A stretch of DNA of 64,000 nucleotides from Bacteroidia bacterium (GTDB taxonomy: Bacteria > Bacteroidota > Bacteroidia > B-17B0 > Aurantibacillaceae): NCBI GenBank assembly GCA_022842625.1, contig JALHPG010000001.1:62001-126000 (forward strand). The letters are read 5' to 3'. Positions 1 to 8,430 of this stretch are shown here, one piece after another. Numbering within the stretch: the stretch's first letter is position 1; each line of letters starts with the position of its first letter. The position numbers and the translations under genes are program-made. A model generated the notes under the pieces. That model did not search any database. It was not told the origin of the DNA and saw only the letters and a program-made list of their open reading frames with translations.

Positions 1-111
1 GGTGTAAGCACCGGTATCTATTTTTGCTTCTACCTTATAAACACCAAGCAAAGGAAAATCAACAAACTCGCGTCTGCCAATTAACTTTAAACTATTTTTT
101 TTAGTGGTCAT
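1..111 (-). CDS. Retropepsin-like ATP-dependent zinc protease family protein (N-terminal part, cut by window edge)
   Basis: An uninterrupted 37-codon reading frame runs off the left edge of the window, starting at the ATG at 111-109. The peptide begins MTTKKNSLKLIGRREF and ends with IDTGAYT at the window edge. The IGRRE...FP-LLG...AKIDTGA pattern is typical of the small cytoplasmic family annotated as ATP-dependent zinc protease/RimK-associated retropepsin-like proteins, in which DTGA resembles the aspartic protease active site. The start overlaps the last 11 bases of the FAD oxidoreductase gene, so the two are probably translationally coupled. Only the N-terminus is visible, so the family call rests on one motif and its spacing. 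Confidence 0.7.
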   Translation of the reverse strand, partial: MTTKKNSLKLIGRREFVDFPLLGVYKVEAKIDTGAYT

Positions 112-1159
112 AGTGTGAATAGAAACGATCTATATTTACATCTTTAGGTAGATCTTCTATTTTTAAGTAGAAATTTACGAACTTTTTTGCAAAATAAGGG
201 GCTAACATAACGCCTTTTGTGCCTAAACCATTAAAAACATATAAATTAGTGTGTTTTGGGTGTAGGCCAATAATTGGTCTCCTGTCTACAGAAGAAGGTC
301 TAACACCCGCCTCATGTTTAGTTATCGTATAATTGCAAGTAATTAGTTGCGATAATTTATCGGTTAATTCGGTTAAGCCTTTTTTGGTTGTATCTTCTGT
401 AAGTTCTTGCCATTCATAGGTTGCTCCAACTTTAAATGTATCATTTTCAAGATCCATTAAAAAGCCATTTTTGTTCAAGATCTGATCTTTTAATTTTAAT
501 TCAGGTGAAGATATAGTAAGTACTTCTCCTTTTGCAGGTTTTAGTGGTATCCAGTTAAACAACGGATTATTTTTTACCAAATAGCCTTCACAAAAAATAA
601 TGTTTTTTGCTTTTATGTTTTTATATAAAACAAAATCTGAATTTATTTCTAATTTAGAATGGTCAAAGATTTCATCCACCAGGTCTTCTTTAAAAAAGAG
701 ATCAGTTGTTCTTAAAAACTCCGGCATATTTAAATTTCCGCTTTGCTTTACAACTCCAAATTGATTGCCGATCTTACAATTTACTAACGATTGTGAATTA
801 GGATCATAAATTGTGTCATCTAAAAATTCACCTAATTCTAAACTTGCTTTTTTTAACCACAAATTTTTTTCCTGCTCTTCGGTAAATGGTTTTAATAATT
901 GACGTTGGGTGATCAATTTTTTATTTACGCGTTGTTCGCAACTATTATAAAACGTATTTAAAAACGGAACAATATCATCTGCCAACCAACTTTTTGTTAA
1001 GCGTTTAAAAACAATGGGGTTCCAAATTCCTGCAGCCACCTTTGAACACTTACTTAGGGTTTGATCACCAATAATTTTAAAAGAAATTTTTTCTTCATGA
1101 AGTGTATGTGCAATTACACTTGCGGCAAGACCTCTTCCAACGATAATAAAATCGATCAT
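101..1159 (-). CDS. FAD-dependent oxidoreductase (DadA/glycine-oxidase-like)
   Basis: A 352-residue flavoprotein of the D-amino-acid/glycine oxidase superfamily. The N-terminus carries the Rossmann dinucleotide-binding stretch IIVGRGLAASVIAHTL. The C-terminal part has the second FAD-contact region (GVRPSSVDRRPIIGLHP followed by NGLGTKGVMLAP), as in DadA, ThiO and the MnmC C-terminal domain. No signal peptide is seen, so it is probably cytoplasmic and oxidises a small amine or amino acid; the substrate cannot be told from sequence. Its ATG overlaps the stop of the upstream beta-barrel gene by 4 bases, and its own end overlaps the retropepsin-like gene by 11 bases, so the three look like one minus-strand operon. 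Confidence 0.8.
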   Translation of the reverse strand: MIDFIIVGRGLAASVIAHTLHEEKISFKIIGDQTLSKCSKVAAGIWNPIVFKRLTKSWLADDIVPFLNTFYNSCEQRVNKKLITQRQLLKPFTEEQEKNLWLKKASLELGEFLDDTIYDPNSQSLVNCKIGNQFGVVKQSGNLNMPEFLRTTDLFFKEDLVDEIFDHSKLEINSDFVLYKNIKAKNIIFCEGYLVKNNPLFNWIPLKPAKGEVLTISSPELKLKDQILNKNGFLMDLENDTFKVGATYEWQELTEDTTKKGLTELTDKLSQLITCNYTITKHEAGVRPSSVDRRPIIGLHPKHTNLYVFNGLGTKGVMLAPYFAKKFVNFYLKIEDLPKDVNIDRFYSHYDH

Positions 1160-1704
1160 TTTTTACTTTCCGATCTAACGTTAGGATTGTAATTTCGTTT
1201 AACGCCTCTGTATGCCCCCGAGAAAAATAAAAGAAGCTTAATGCCAACCACACTTTGTTTATAGTTTATTTCGGCAAAAACCTCGGCTCCTATTCCAATA
1301 TCGTAAGCGAATTTTTTTACAGCTTGAGCGCAAACATAGGCGCCAATTCCCTGATAAAATTCAGGCTTATAGGTTCCGGCAGTATCCGGCAAACCATAAA
1401 CCCCCGTAAAAAAAGTAGGTCCTCCAAAAAATGCTAAATTATAACTAACGGTTTCTTTTCTGTAACCATAACCAAAACGTATTTGTGTGTGATTGTTCTC
1501 TAAAAACTTATTGCCACTAATAGCAATGCCTGTTTGAAAATACTGACGACGAATATGAAAATGAAAATCTAAGCCAACTCCTTGTTGCCCGGCAGATCGT
1601 AGACTTGAATTAAAAAAAGAACCTCCAATAGTTAAATAATCATTGTACTTCCTGTATCGTTTACCATCATGAATGATCTCTTCCTTTCTGAAATAGGCTG
1701 GCAT
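1156..1704 (-). CDS. Small outer-membrane beta-barrel-like protein, probably with a longer N-terminus
   Basis: The ATG frame gives 182 residues rich in alternating aromatic/polar strands (FGYGYRKETVSYNLAFFGG and similar), as in outer-membrane beta-barrels of Bacteroidota. I do not recognise the family. The frame stays open upstream of this ATG to a stop at 1804-1806, and this extension reads RKYALIITLLYSLDFLAQDP, a convincing signal peptide, but contains no ATG, GTG or TTG. The real start may be a non-standard codon such as ATC at 1782-1780, or a base in the start codon may be wrong. A promoter-like pair lies just upstream. The stop overlaps the FAD oxidoreductase start (ATGA). Confidence 0.6.
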   Translation of the reverse strand: MPAYFRKEEIIHDGKRYRKYNDYLTIGGSFFNSSLRSAGQQGVGLDFHFHIRRQYFQTGIAISGNKFLENNHTQIRFGYGYRKETVSYNLAFFGGPTFFTGVYGLPDTAGTYKPEFYQGIGAYVCAQAVKKFAYDIGIGAEVFAEINYKQSVVGIKLLLFFSGAYRGVKRNYNPNVRSESKK

Positions 1705-1786
1705 TCCCGGAATAAGGATAGGGTCTTGAGCTAAAAAGTCAAGGCTATATAAAAGAGTAATTATGAGTGCGTATTTTCTGATAAGG

Positions 1787-1819
1787 TAAAGATAGCCAGA
1801 ATATTAATTTGGAGCTCAA
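1787..1819 (-). promoter_or_regulatory. Candidate promoter of the beta-barrel/FAD oxidoreductase operon
   Basis: On the minus strand TTG (1819-1817) is followed after 22 bases by TATCTTTA (1794-1787), close to the Bacteroidota consensus TTG-N(17-23)-TAnnTTTG. Transcription would begin at about 1781, that is at the ATC codon proposed as the start of the signal-peptide frame, implying a leaderless message. The last base of the -7 element deviates from consensus. Confidence 0.3.
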
Positions 1820-1874
1820 TTTTATGGTGTAAAACTTTGCAAAATGCGGGATATTATTGGTAACTGGTAAAATC

Positions 1875-2513
1875 TTAAACTAAAAACGGATTATTCTCTT
1901 TCTCATAACCAATTGTTGTGCTTGGACCATGACCACTAAATACTTTTACATCGCCCGGTAAACAAAATAATTTTTCTTTAATGGAATTTATAAGGGTTTG
2001 GTGATCGCCTTTTGGCAAGTCTGTTCTACCAATACTGTTTTGAAATAAAACATCGCCACTAATTAATAGTTTATTTTCTTTATTGTAATACGAAATACTT
2101 CCGGGAGAATGGCCTGGGGTGAAAATAGTTTCAAACTCATAAGCACCCAATATTATCTTATCGCCCGGAACAACAAATTTTTCGGGAAAAAGGGAAGGGT
2201 CGCAAGGTACACCGTACATTGCAGCTGTTTGAGGTAAGCGTTCAATAAAAAACACTTCTTCTTTATGCATCTCAGGCAGCAAACCATAATTATCAAATAT
2301 AAATTTATTGCCAAGTATATGATCGATATGCGCATGCGTTAAAAGCAAGCGCGTAAGCTTTAATTGTTTTTCTTCAATAAAATTTTTAAGCAGTGTGTTT
2401 TCTGAAGATGAATAATTTCCCGGATCGATGATAAACGCAGTTCCCTCGTTATCGTACAACAAATACGTATTTTGCTGAAACGGATTAAAACAAAAAGATT
2501 TTAAATAAAGCAT
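1875..2513 (-). CDS. MBL-fold metallo-hydrolase (glyoxalase II-like)
   Basis: A 212-residue metallo-beta-lactamase-fold hydrolase. The metal-binding motif THAHIDH is at residues 59-65 (H60, H62, D64, H65); further ligands are in GHSPGS and SGDVLF, with GRTDLP after them, and a final GHGPST carries the last His. This order and length match the stand-alone glyoxalase II-like or YcbL-type hydrolases found in many bacteria, which cleave thioesters such as S-lactoylglutathione; the true substrate here is unknown. No signal peptide, so cytoplasmic. It lies 11 bases downstream of the amidohydrolase gene on the same strand and is probably co-transcribed with it. Confidence 0.85.
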   Translation of the reverse strand: MLYLKSFCFNPFQQNTYLLYDNEGTAFIIDPGNYSSSENTLLKNFIEEKQLKLTRLLLTHAHIDHILGNKFIFDNYGLLPEMHKEEVFFIERLPQTAAMYGVPCDPSLFPEKFVVPGDKIILGAYEFETIFTPGHSPGSISYYNKENKLLISGDVLFQNSIGRTDLPKGDHQTLINSIKEKLFCLPGDVKVFSGHGPSTTIGYEKENNPFLV

Positions 2514-2524
2514 TTTGAATATTT

Positions 2525-3682
2525 TTAAGTTAGTTTTTTTATAAAATTTAGCTGATCATTTTTAACCTCAACAAGATTTAATCCCGAGTTTTTTCCCGGC
2601 AGTAATTGTCCGAAATTTTCAGTAATACCCAAAGCCGCAGCGCCATTATAGGTTAGCATTTGCAACACATTTTCTACGGTCAATTTTTTTGAATGTGATA
2701 AGATTACATTTGCCTCACAAATTAGATCTAAACATCCATTGCTTGCTAAACTATCCGTTCCAATGCAGAGTTGGTTAATGTGATTCTGAAATAAGTTATA
2801 ATCGGGCAATTTATTTTCGATGTATAAATTTGCATTCGGACAAAAACAAAAGAAACAATTTTTATCTGCTGCCAATTGAATATCCGCTTGATCTGAAAAA
2901 GTATTATGAACTAAAATAGCTTTTTGGTCTTTTAAAGTTTCTATATAACTCCTCAAACTAGAGCAGCCCGGAGCTTTAAACCAAGAAATATCCAACTTTA
3001 AAAAATCGTATAATTTTTTAAAATCGTTTTCGTGCCCAAAAAAGAATTTTGTTTCCTCCTCTGTTTCTTGATTATGAATTGAAAATGGAAGATTATTTTC
3101 CCTGTCATAATTGGCTATTGCAGCAATTAATTCTACCGATGTGCTATAAGGTGCATGAGGCGCTAAACTACCCTTCAAACCTAAAGAATTTAAAAGCTTT
3201 AAAATTGTTAATCCAAATTCAAACATGACATCTTTATTGGCTGGATTTAACCCTAATATCTCAATAAATGTGTGATAAACTATTTTTGAATTCTGTTTGG
3301 TTTTAAAACTTTCATCGGCATTGCTAATGTCGCCAACGGCAACAATACCGTTATTCCACATTTCAACATCCGCATTAGTAGCACATTCATAAATTTGTTC
3401 TTTAGTAAAACCACCCATGCGCTGGCTAATGATCTGTTTTCCAAATTCAGGAATTCCGGTGTGTTTTTGGATCTTATTTTTTAAATGGCTTAACTCTAAA
3501 TGACAATGGGCGTTTACAAAGCCGGGAGTAATTATTCCGTTAAAAAATTCTATCTTATCTTTTTCTATGCCCGTTTCAGAAATTATCTCTTTTAACTTAT
3601 TTTGGCTGTCAATTACTATTACAGAGGATTGCGGCAAATACTGTTTGCCATCAAATATCTTATTTGCCTTTAAAAATTGCAC
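2525..3682 (-). CDS. Amidohydrolase-family metal-dependent deaminase/hydrolase
   Basis: A 385-residue TIM-barrel amidohydrolase of the ATZ/TRZ and cytosine-deaminase group. Metal-site motifs appear in order: NAHCHLELSHL near residue 58, APHAPYSTS, the HNTFSD segment, and IGTDSLASNG for the catalytic Asp. Relatives include S-adenosylhomocysteine/methylthioadenosine deaminases and aminodeoxyfutalosine deaminase of the futalosine menaquinone route. The menaquinone reading is attractive because a UbiD-type decarboxylase of menaquinone-enzyme length lies at 41.3-43.2 kb, but sequence alone does not settle it. It is divergent from rlmN, with 54 bases between the starts, and is followed closely by the MBL hydrolase. 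Confidence 0.75.
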   Translation of the reverse strand: MQFLKANKIFDGKQYLPQSSVIVIDSQNKLKEIISETGIEKDKIEFFNGIITPGFVNAHCHLELSHLKNKIQKHTGIPEFGKQIISQRMGGFTKEQIYECATNADVEMWNNGIVAVGDISNADESFKTKQNSKIVYHTFIEILGLNPANKDVMFEFGLTILKLLNSLGLKGSLAPHAPYSTSVELIAAIANYDRENNLPFSIHNQETEEETKFFFGHENDFKKLYDFLKLDISWFKAPGCSSLRSYIETLKDQKAILVHNTFSDQADIQLAADKNCFFCFCPNANLYIENKLPDYNLFQNHINQLCIGTDSLASNGCLDLICEANVILSHSKKLTVENVLQMLTYNGAAALGITENFGQLLPGKNSGLNLVEVKNDQLNFIKKLT

Positions 3683-3683
3683 C

Positions 3684-3710
3684 TTGTAAAGTTAGTTATT
3701 TATAAGTTTG
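3684..3710 (+). promoter_or_regulatory. Candidate rlmN promoter
   Basis: TTG (3684-3686), a 16-base spacer, then TAAGTTTG (3703-3710), which matches the TAnnTTTG -7 element of Bacteroidota. The spacer is one base shorter than the usual 17-23. The rlmN ATG lies 26 bases downstream. Confidence 0.4.
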
Positions 3711-3736
3711 TATGGTATCTTTACATCCTAATAAAA

Positions 3737-4795
3737 ATGGTTAAAAAAGACATACGCGCATTAACGGTTGAACAATTAACCCAATTGTTCAAGGAGATCA
3801 ACGAGCCTGCTTTTAGAGCAAAACAGGTTTATGATTGGTTATGGGCAAAAAGTGCCATTAATTTTGATCAAATGTCTAATCTCTCTAAAAATTTAAGAGA
3901 TTATTTAAATACAAATTTTGCGATCAATGCCGTTCAGATAAGCGAGTTGCAAGTTAGCTCCGATAGAACCATTAAATGCGCCATGCGTTTGCATGATAAT
4001 TACGTGGTTGAAAGCGTTTTAATTCCGCACCAAACACGTTATACCGCCTGTATCTCATCACAAGTAGGTTGTAGTTTAACATGTAAGTTTTGTGCTACCG
4101 GAAAATTAAAACGTATGCGTAATTTAAATGCCGACGAAATTTATGATCAGGTTGCTTTAGTAAAAAGTACTGCTTTAGAAAGATACAATGCACCCTTAAC
4201 CAATATAGTTTATATGGGCATGGGAGAACCTTTATTAAATTATGCAGAGGTATTAAAATCGGTAGATAAAATCACTAGTCCGCAGGGCCTAGGAATGGCT
4301 GCAAAGCGCATCACTGTTTCAACTGCAGGAGTAGCAAAAATGATAGCAAAATTAGGAGATGATAATGTGAAATTTCATTTAGCACTTTCGCTTCATGCGG
4401 CTAATGATGAAAAACGAAATCACATTATGCCAATAAATGAAACCAACACATTAGAAAATTTGGCTAATTCGTTAAACTATTTTACAGATAAAACAGGTAC
4501 TCGTCCAACATTTGAATACATAGCCTTTAAGGATTATAACGACTCTATCGCTGACGCTCAAGACCTCGTAAACTTTTGCAAAAAAGTAAAAAGCAAAGTA
4601 AATATTATTGAATACAACCCTATTGATGATGGTGAATTTAAACAAACAACAAGAGAGCGTTTAAAAGCCTTTACCGATCATTTAGAAAAAAACGGCATTA
4701 TTTGTAATGTGCGTCATAGTCGCGGAAAAGATATAGATGCGGCATGCGGACAATTAGCAAATAAAAATAAATTAGCCATGGAACAATTAAAATAA
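3737..4795 (+). CDS. rlmN: 23S rRNA (adenine(2503)-C2)-methyltransferase RlmN
   Basis: A 352-residue radical-SAM enzyme that methylates C2 of A2503 in 23S rRNA and A37 of some tRNAs. The [4Fe-4S] ligand motif CxxxCxxC is C112, C116 and C119 (GCSLTCKFCATG). The covalent-intermediate Cys lies in DIDAACGQL near the C-terminus (C337). The stretches VYMGMGEPLLNY and RITVSTAGV are hallmarks of the family. The frame stays open further upstream to a TTG at 3677, but that adds a hydrophobic, non-conserved 20-residue tail that would begin inside the divergent amidohydrolase gene; the ATG at 3737 gives the expected N-terminus. The polyprenyl synthase follows 20 bases later. Confidence 0.96.
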   Translation: MVKKDIRALTVEQLTQLFKEINEPAFRAKQVYDWLWAKSAINFDQMSNLSKNLRDYLNTNFAINAVQISELQVSSDRTIKCAMRLHDNYVVESVLIPHQTRYTACISSQVGCSLTCKFCATGKLKRMRNLNADEIYDQVALVKSTALERYNAPLTNIVYMGMGEPLLNYAEVLKSVDKITSPQGLGMAAKRITVSTAGVAKMIAKLGDDNVKFHLALSLHAANDEKRNHIMPINETNTLENLANSLNYFTDKTGTRPTFEYIAFKDYNDSIADAQDLVNFCKKVKSKVNIIEYNPIDDGEFKQTTRERLKAFTDHLEKNGIICNVRHSRGKDIDAACGQLANKNKLAMEQLK

Positions 4796-4815
4796 AAGTT
4801 TAATTTAGAACTACT

Positions 4816-5793
4816 TTGTCTAAAGCAATAAATCAAATAAAACAACCTGTAGCCGAGCACATGCTGGCCTTTGAAGAAAAATTCAAAGATGCCATGAAAA
4901 GCTCTGTGCCTTTGTTGGACAAGATCACTAATTACATTGTTAAACGCAAAGGAAAGCAGATCAGACCTTTATTTGTTTTTTTAAGTGCTCAAAATGCAGG
5001 TACAATAAACGAAAGCACCTACAGAGCAGCAGCTTTAATTGAATTATTGCACACAGCTACTTTAGTTCATGACGATGTTGTGGATGACAGTAACGAACGC
5101 AGAGGTTTTTTTAGTGTAAACGCTTTATTTAAAAATAAAATTGCTGTGTTAATTGGCGATTTTTTACTTTCAAAAGGTTTATTGCTTTCACTTGATAATA
5201 ATGATTTTCATCTTTTAAAGATCGTAAGTAATGCAGTTCGTGAAATGAGTGAGGGTGAGTTATTACAAATAGAAAAAGCCCGTAGACTTGATATTTCGGA
5301 AGAAATATATTTTGAGATTATCACAAAAAAAACAGCCACATTAATTGCAGCCTGCTGTGCTGCAGGAGCAGCCTCGGTTAATGAAGACCAATCTGTTATT
5401 TCATTATCAAAAGAATTTGGCACATTGACAGGAATTGCATTTCAAATTAAGGATGACCTATTTGACTTTGGGAACGACGACCAAATTGGAAAGCCTACAG
5501 GCATTGATATTAAAGAAAAAAAGATGACCCTGCCTTTGATCTATGCATTAAACAATTGCACCTGGTTAGAGAAACGCAAAATCATTAACATTATTAAAAA
5601 TCATAACGAAGAAAGTGAACAAGTAAAAGTTGTGATTGATTTTGTAATAGAAAAAGGTGGGATTGCTTATGCTAATAAGGTAATGCAGGAGTATAAAAAT
5701 AAAGCGTTAAGTGTATTAGAGAACTTACCAAAAAATGATGCAAGAGATAGTTTAGAAAGACTTTTGATCTACGCTATTGAAAGAAAAAATTAA
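4816..5793 (+). CDS. Polyprenyl diphosphate synthase (IspA/IspB family)
   Basis: A 325-residue trans-prenyltransferase that condenses isopentenyl diphosphate with an allylic diphosphate. The first Asp-rich motif is HDDVVDDSNERRG, the second KDDLFDFG, and the substrate-binding segment RKGKQIRPLFVFLS precedes them; the length fits long-chain synthases that make the menaquinone side chain. The start is TTG at 4816: the first ATG is 15 codons in, but the residues before it (IKQPVAEHM) look like the conserved family N-terminus, which supports TTG. It sits directly downstream of rlmN, and the MORN lipoprotein follows 25 bases after its stop. Chain length cannot be read from sequence with confidence. 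Confidence 0.9.
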   Translation: MSKAINQIKQPVAEHMLAFEEKFKDAMKSSVPLLDKITNYIVKRKGKQIRPLFVFLSAQNAGTINESTYRAAALIELLHTATLVHDDVVDDSNERRGFFSVNALFKNKIAVLIGDFLLSKGLLLSLDNNDFHLLKIVSNAVREMSEGELLQIEKARRLDISEEIYFEIITKKTATLIAACCAAGAASVNEDQSVISLSKEFGTLTGIAFQIKDDLFDFGNDDQIGKPTGIDIKEKKMTLPLIYALNNCTWLEKRKIINIIKNHNEESEQVKVVIDFVIEKGGIAYANKVMQEYKNKALSVLENLPKNDARDSLERLLIYAIERKN

Positions 5794-5818
5794 AATAAAA
5801 AAACAGAATATTTTTTAT

Positions 5819-6325
5819 ATGAAAAAAATACTTTTTATACTGTCGCTAGTTCTTATTTTATTCTCGTGTAACAACAGCAATGAATCCAAAATTATAGAAG
5901 ATGGTGATAAAGTTCGCTTAGCTGATTCAATTTCTAAACAACAGCAGAAAATTGTTGTAGACTCTTTAAAAAAGAAAAACCCTTTATTAATATTGCCACC
6001 CGACAGTAATTACACCGGTGAATATGTAGATAAATACGACAACGGAATAATTAAGTTTAAAGGCAATTACAGATTTGGTAAACGTCATGGACAATGGATG
6101 TCGTTTTACCCAAGCGGATTGGCTTGGAGTGAAATGCATTATGATAAAGGATCTCGTCAAGGACCAAACCTTACTTATTTTGAAAACGGGAAATTACGTT
6201 ATGCAGGTTATTACAAGAACGATGCTAGAGATAGTGTTTGGTTATATTACGATTCGCTAGGTAAAGTTGCCGAAAAGGTATTGTTTAAGAATGATAAGGT
6301 TGTAAAAAAATTGCCCTTAAAATAA
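5819..6325 (+). CDS. MORN-repeat (YwqK-like) lipoprotein
   Basis: A 168-residue lipoprotein from the ATG at 5819, where MKKILFILSLVLILFSC gives a clean signal peptide with lipobox LFSC and an Asn-rich mature start. A longer frame from 5777 adds a charged extension that would spoil the signal peptide and overlap the polyprenyl synthase. The mature part has MORN-variant repeats (YDNGIIKFKGNYRFGKRHGQW, then a GLAWSEMHYDKGSRQGP and an ENGKLRYAGYYKND unit), as in proteins often labelled YwqK-family antitoxin. That label implies no toxin partner here; a role in envelope scaffolding is only a guess. Confidence 0.8.
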   Translation: MKKILFILSLVLILFSCNNSNESKIIEDGDKVRLADSISKQQQKIVVDSLKKKNPLLILPPDSNYTGEYVDKYDNGIIKFKGNYRFGKRHGQWMSFYPSGLAWSEMHYDKGSRQGPNLTYFENGKLRYAGYYKNDARDSVWLYYDSLGKVAEKVLFKNDKVVKKLPLK

Positions 6326-6334
6326 ATTAATTAA

Positions 6335-7339
6335 TTATTTTCCAGATTTACTGCCGTCGTAAGCCCACTTTAGGTAAACAGCGCCCCAAGTAAATCCACC
6401 ACCAAAGGCAGCTAAAATAATTGTGTCACCTTTTTTAAGTTGTTTTTCGTAATCCCAAAGTAAAAGCGGTATAGTGCCGGCCGTTGTGTTTCCGTAACGT
6501 TCAATATTCATCATTACTTTTTCAGGCCCAACACCCATGCGGCTAGCTGTAGCGTCAATAATGCGTTTATTTGCCTGATGCGCGGCAAGCCAAGTAACAT
6601 CTTTGTCGGTTAAATTATTTTTTGCCATGATATCGGCACTTACCTCAGCCATATTGTAAACAGCGTTTTTAAATACAGATTGTCCTTCTTGATAAACAAA
6701 GTGCATTTTCTTATCTACCGTTTCATGGCTTGCAGGTTTTAAAGATCCGCCGGCTTTCATATGTAAGGCTGAAGCCCCGTTCCCATCTGAATGTAATATA
6801 AAATCAACTATTCCAACATCCTCAGTACTCGGCTCTAATAATACGGCGCCAGCGCCATCACCAAAAATAACACAAGTCGTTCTATCGGTATAATCTATAA
6901 TTCGGCTCATCATATCTGCGCCAACAATTACAACTTTTTTGTAACGTCCGGTTTCAATAAATTGAGCGCCTGTTGTTAAGGCATAAATAAATCCTGAGCA
7001 TGCAGCACTAACATCAAAACTCCAAGCATTTTTTGCGCCAATTTTTGCAGCAATTAAATTTGCAGTTGCAGGAAAAACCATATCCGGCGTTACAGTACCG
7101 CAAATTAAAAGATCGATTTCTTCGGGATTGATGCCGCGTTTTTTACATAATAGTTTTACTGCTTCCACTCCCATATCAGACGTGGCTTTATTAGGGTCAT
7201 TTTCTAAATGACGCTCCTTAATACCTGTTCGGGAGGTTATCCACTCATCAGTAGTATCAATGATCTTTTCAAGATCGGCGTTGGTTACAATGTTATCAGG
7301 TAAAAACCCAGCTACTGCTGTTATGGCGGCTCTAATCAT
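6335..7339 (-). CDS. fabH: Beta-ketoacyl-ACP synthase III (FabH)
   Basis: A 334-residue enzyme that starts fatty-acid chains by condensing acetyl-CoA (or a branched acyl-CoA) with malonyl-ACP. The catalytic triad is visible: C114 in SAACSGFIYAL, H254 in AAHQANKRI and N284 in ERYGNTTAGT. The C-terminal glycine-rich AFGGGFTWGA is also typical. It overlaps the stop of plsX by one base (TAATG), so the two are translationally coupled. Its 3' end converges on the MORN lipoprotein gene with a 9-base gap and no visible terminator. Confidence 0.97.
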   Translation of the reverse strand: MIRAAITAVAGFLPDNIVTNADLEKIIDTTDEWITSRTGIKERHLENDPNKATSDMGVEAVKLLCKKRGINPEEIDLLICGTVTPDMVFPATANLIAAKIGAKNAWSFDVSAACSGFIYALTTGAQFIETGRYKKVVIVGADMMSRIIDYTDRTTCVIFGDGAGAVLLEPSTEDVGIVDFILHSDGNGASALHMKAGGSLKPASHETVDKKMHFVYQEGQSVFKNAVYNMAEVSADIMAKNNLTDKDVTWLAAHQANKRIIDATASRMGVGPEKVMMNIERYGNTTAGTIPLLLWDYEKQLKKGDTIILAAFGGGFTWGAVYLKWAYDGSKSGK

Positions 7340-8277
7340 TATTGAAAAGTTTGTTGTATTTTTTCTGTTAACTTAACATCTACCAGATCTTTTGCTAACA
7401 ACAATGAGTTTTTAAATGCCAATGGGCTAGAGATGCCATGACAAATGATCACATTAGAATTAATTCCTAAAATTGGCGTTCCGCCATATAATTCATAATT
7501 AAATTTATCAAAATATTCATGCCCGCGATCTAACTTTTTAGTTACCGCATAAAACGCCTCAGCCATTTTTAAAACAACATTTCCAACAAATCCTTCGCAA
7601 ACAACAACATCCGCTTTATCTTTAAAAATATCTCCTCCTTCTATGTTTCCAATAAAGTTAAAATCTTTCGTATCCTTCATTAATGCGTGTGCAGCTTGAG
7701 AAACTAGATTACCCTTCTCCGGCTCTTCGCCAATATTTAATAAGCCTACCTTTGGATTATTAATTTTATAAATTTCTTTTGCAAGTATCGAACCTAAAAT
7801 TCCAAACTGATATAAAACATCCGGTTTACAATCTGCATTGGTTCCAACATCTAATATTAATCCAAATGTGCCGTCTTCCTTTGGTAAAATTGAGGTAATA
7901 CACGGGCGAATAACACCCGGAACAGCTTTTACCGTAAACATAGAGCCTACAAGCATGGCGCCGGTATTTCCTGCGCTAATAAAAGCATCTAGTTGAGCTT
8001 CTTTTAATAATTTAAACCCCAAATTAATACTACTATTGGGTTTTTGAGAAAAAGCTTTTGTTGGGTGTTCACCCATTTCAATGACTTCTGTGGTATGCAC
8101 ATAATCAAATCCATTTGGATCAATACCACTTTTCTTAAAATACGCTTTAGCCACATCGCTATCACCGATAAGAACTACCTTATCTTCTGCAGGAAGTTCT
8201 TTAAATGCTAAAACTGCACCTTCTAAACAATTGTTTGGAGCAAAATCACCACCCGAAATATCAAATCCAATTTTCAT
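7339..8277 (-). CDS. plsX: Phosphate acyltransferase PlsX
   Basis: A 312-residue enzyme that converts acyl-ACP to acyl-phosphate, the donor for glycerol-3-phosphate acylation in phospholipid synthesis. The N-terminal MKIGFDISGGDFAPNN corresponds to the family start (usually DxxGGD). Also visible are SAGNTGAMLVGSMF, LDVGTNADCKP and VVCEGFVGNVVLKMAE, all diagnostic. Length is normal for PlsX of Bacteroidota. It precedes fabH with one base of overlap. The usual companion rpmF lies upstream on the same strand but is separated by a terminator and a 354-base gap, so plsX-fabH must have its own promoter there. Confidence 0.97.
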   Translation of the reverse strand: MKIGFDISGGDFAPNNCLEGAVLAFKELPAEDKVVLIGDSDVAKAYFKKSGIDPNGFDYVHTTEVIEMGEHPTKAFSQKPNSSINLGFKLLKEAQLDAFISAGNTGAMLVGSMFTVKAVPGVIRPCITSILPKEDGTFGLILDVGTNADCKPDVLYQFGILGSILAKEIYKINNPKVGLLNIGEEPEKGNLVSQAAHALMKDTKDFNFIGNIEGGDIFKDKADVVVCEGFVGNVVLKMAEAFYAVTKKLDRGHEYFDKFNYELYGGTPILGINSNVIICHGISSPLAFKNSLLLAKDLVDVKLTEKIQQTFQ

Positions 8278-8409
8278 ATTTATTTAATCGAAAAACTAAT
8301 TTTTAACAAGTACAATAATACAATTTTATATGCTTAAAATAACCTGAAATAGGTTGATTTATTAATATTTTAATTGTTGAGGAACTATCTGCTTTATATT
8401 TAAATTCAT

Positions 8410-8430
8410 AAAGCACATCAACTGTGCTTT
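8410..8430. repeat. Perfect 8-bp inverted repeat upstream of plsX
   Basis: AAAGCACA and TGTGCTTT are separated by 5 bases. No T-run follows on either strand, so it does not look like a terminator. Its position about 135 bases before the plsX start would suit an operator or an mRNA leader hairpin; nothing in the sequence names the regulator. Confidence 0.4.

Noticed and set aside
3677-3736. TTG-started N-terminal extension of RlmN
   Set aside because: The added residues are hydrophobic, not family-like, and would start inside the divergent amidohydrolase gene.
5819-6325. YwqK-type antitoxin reading of the MORN lipoprotein
   Set aside because: It has a lipoprotein signal and no toxin gene beside it; MORN repeats explain the match.
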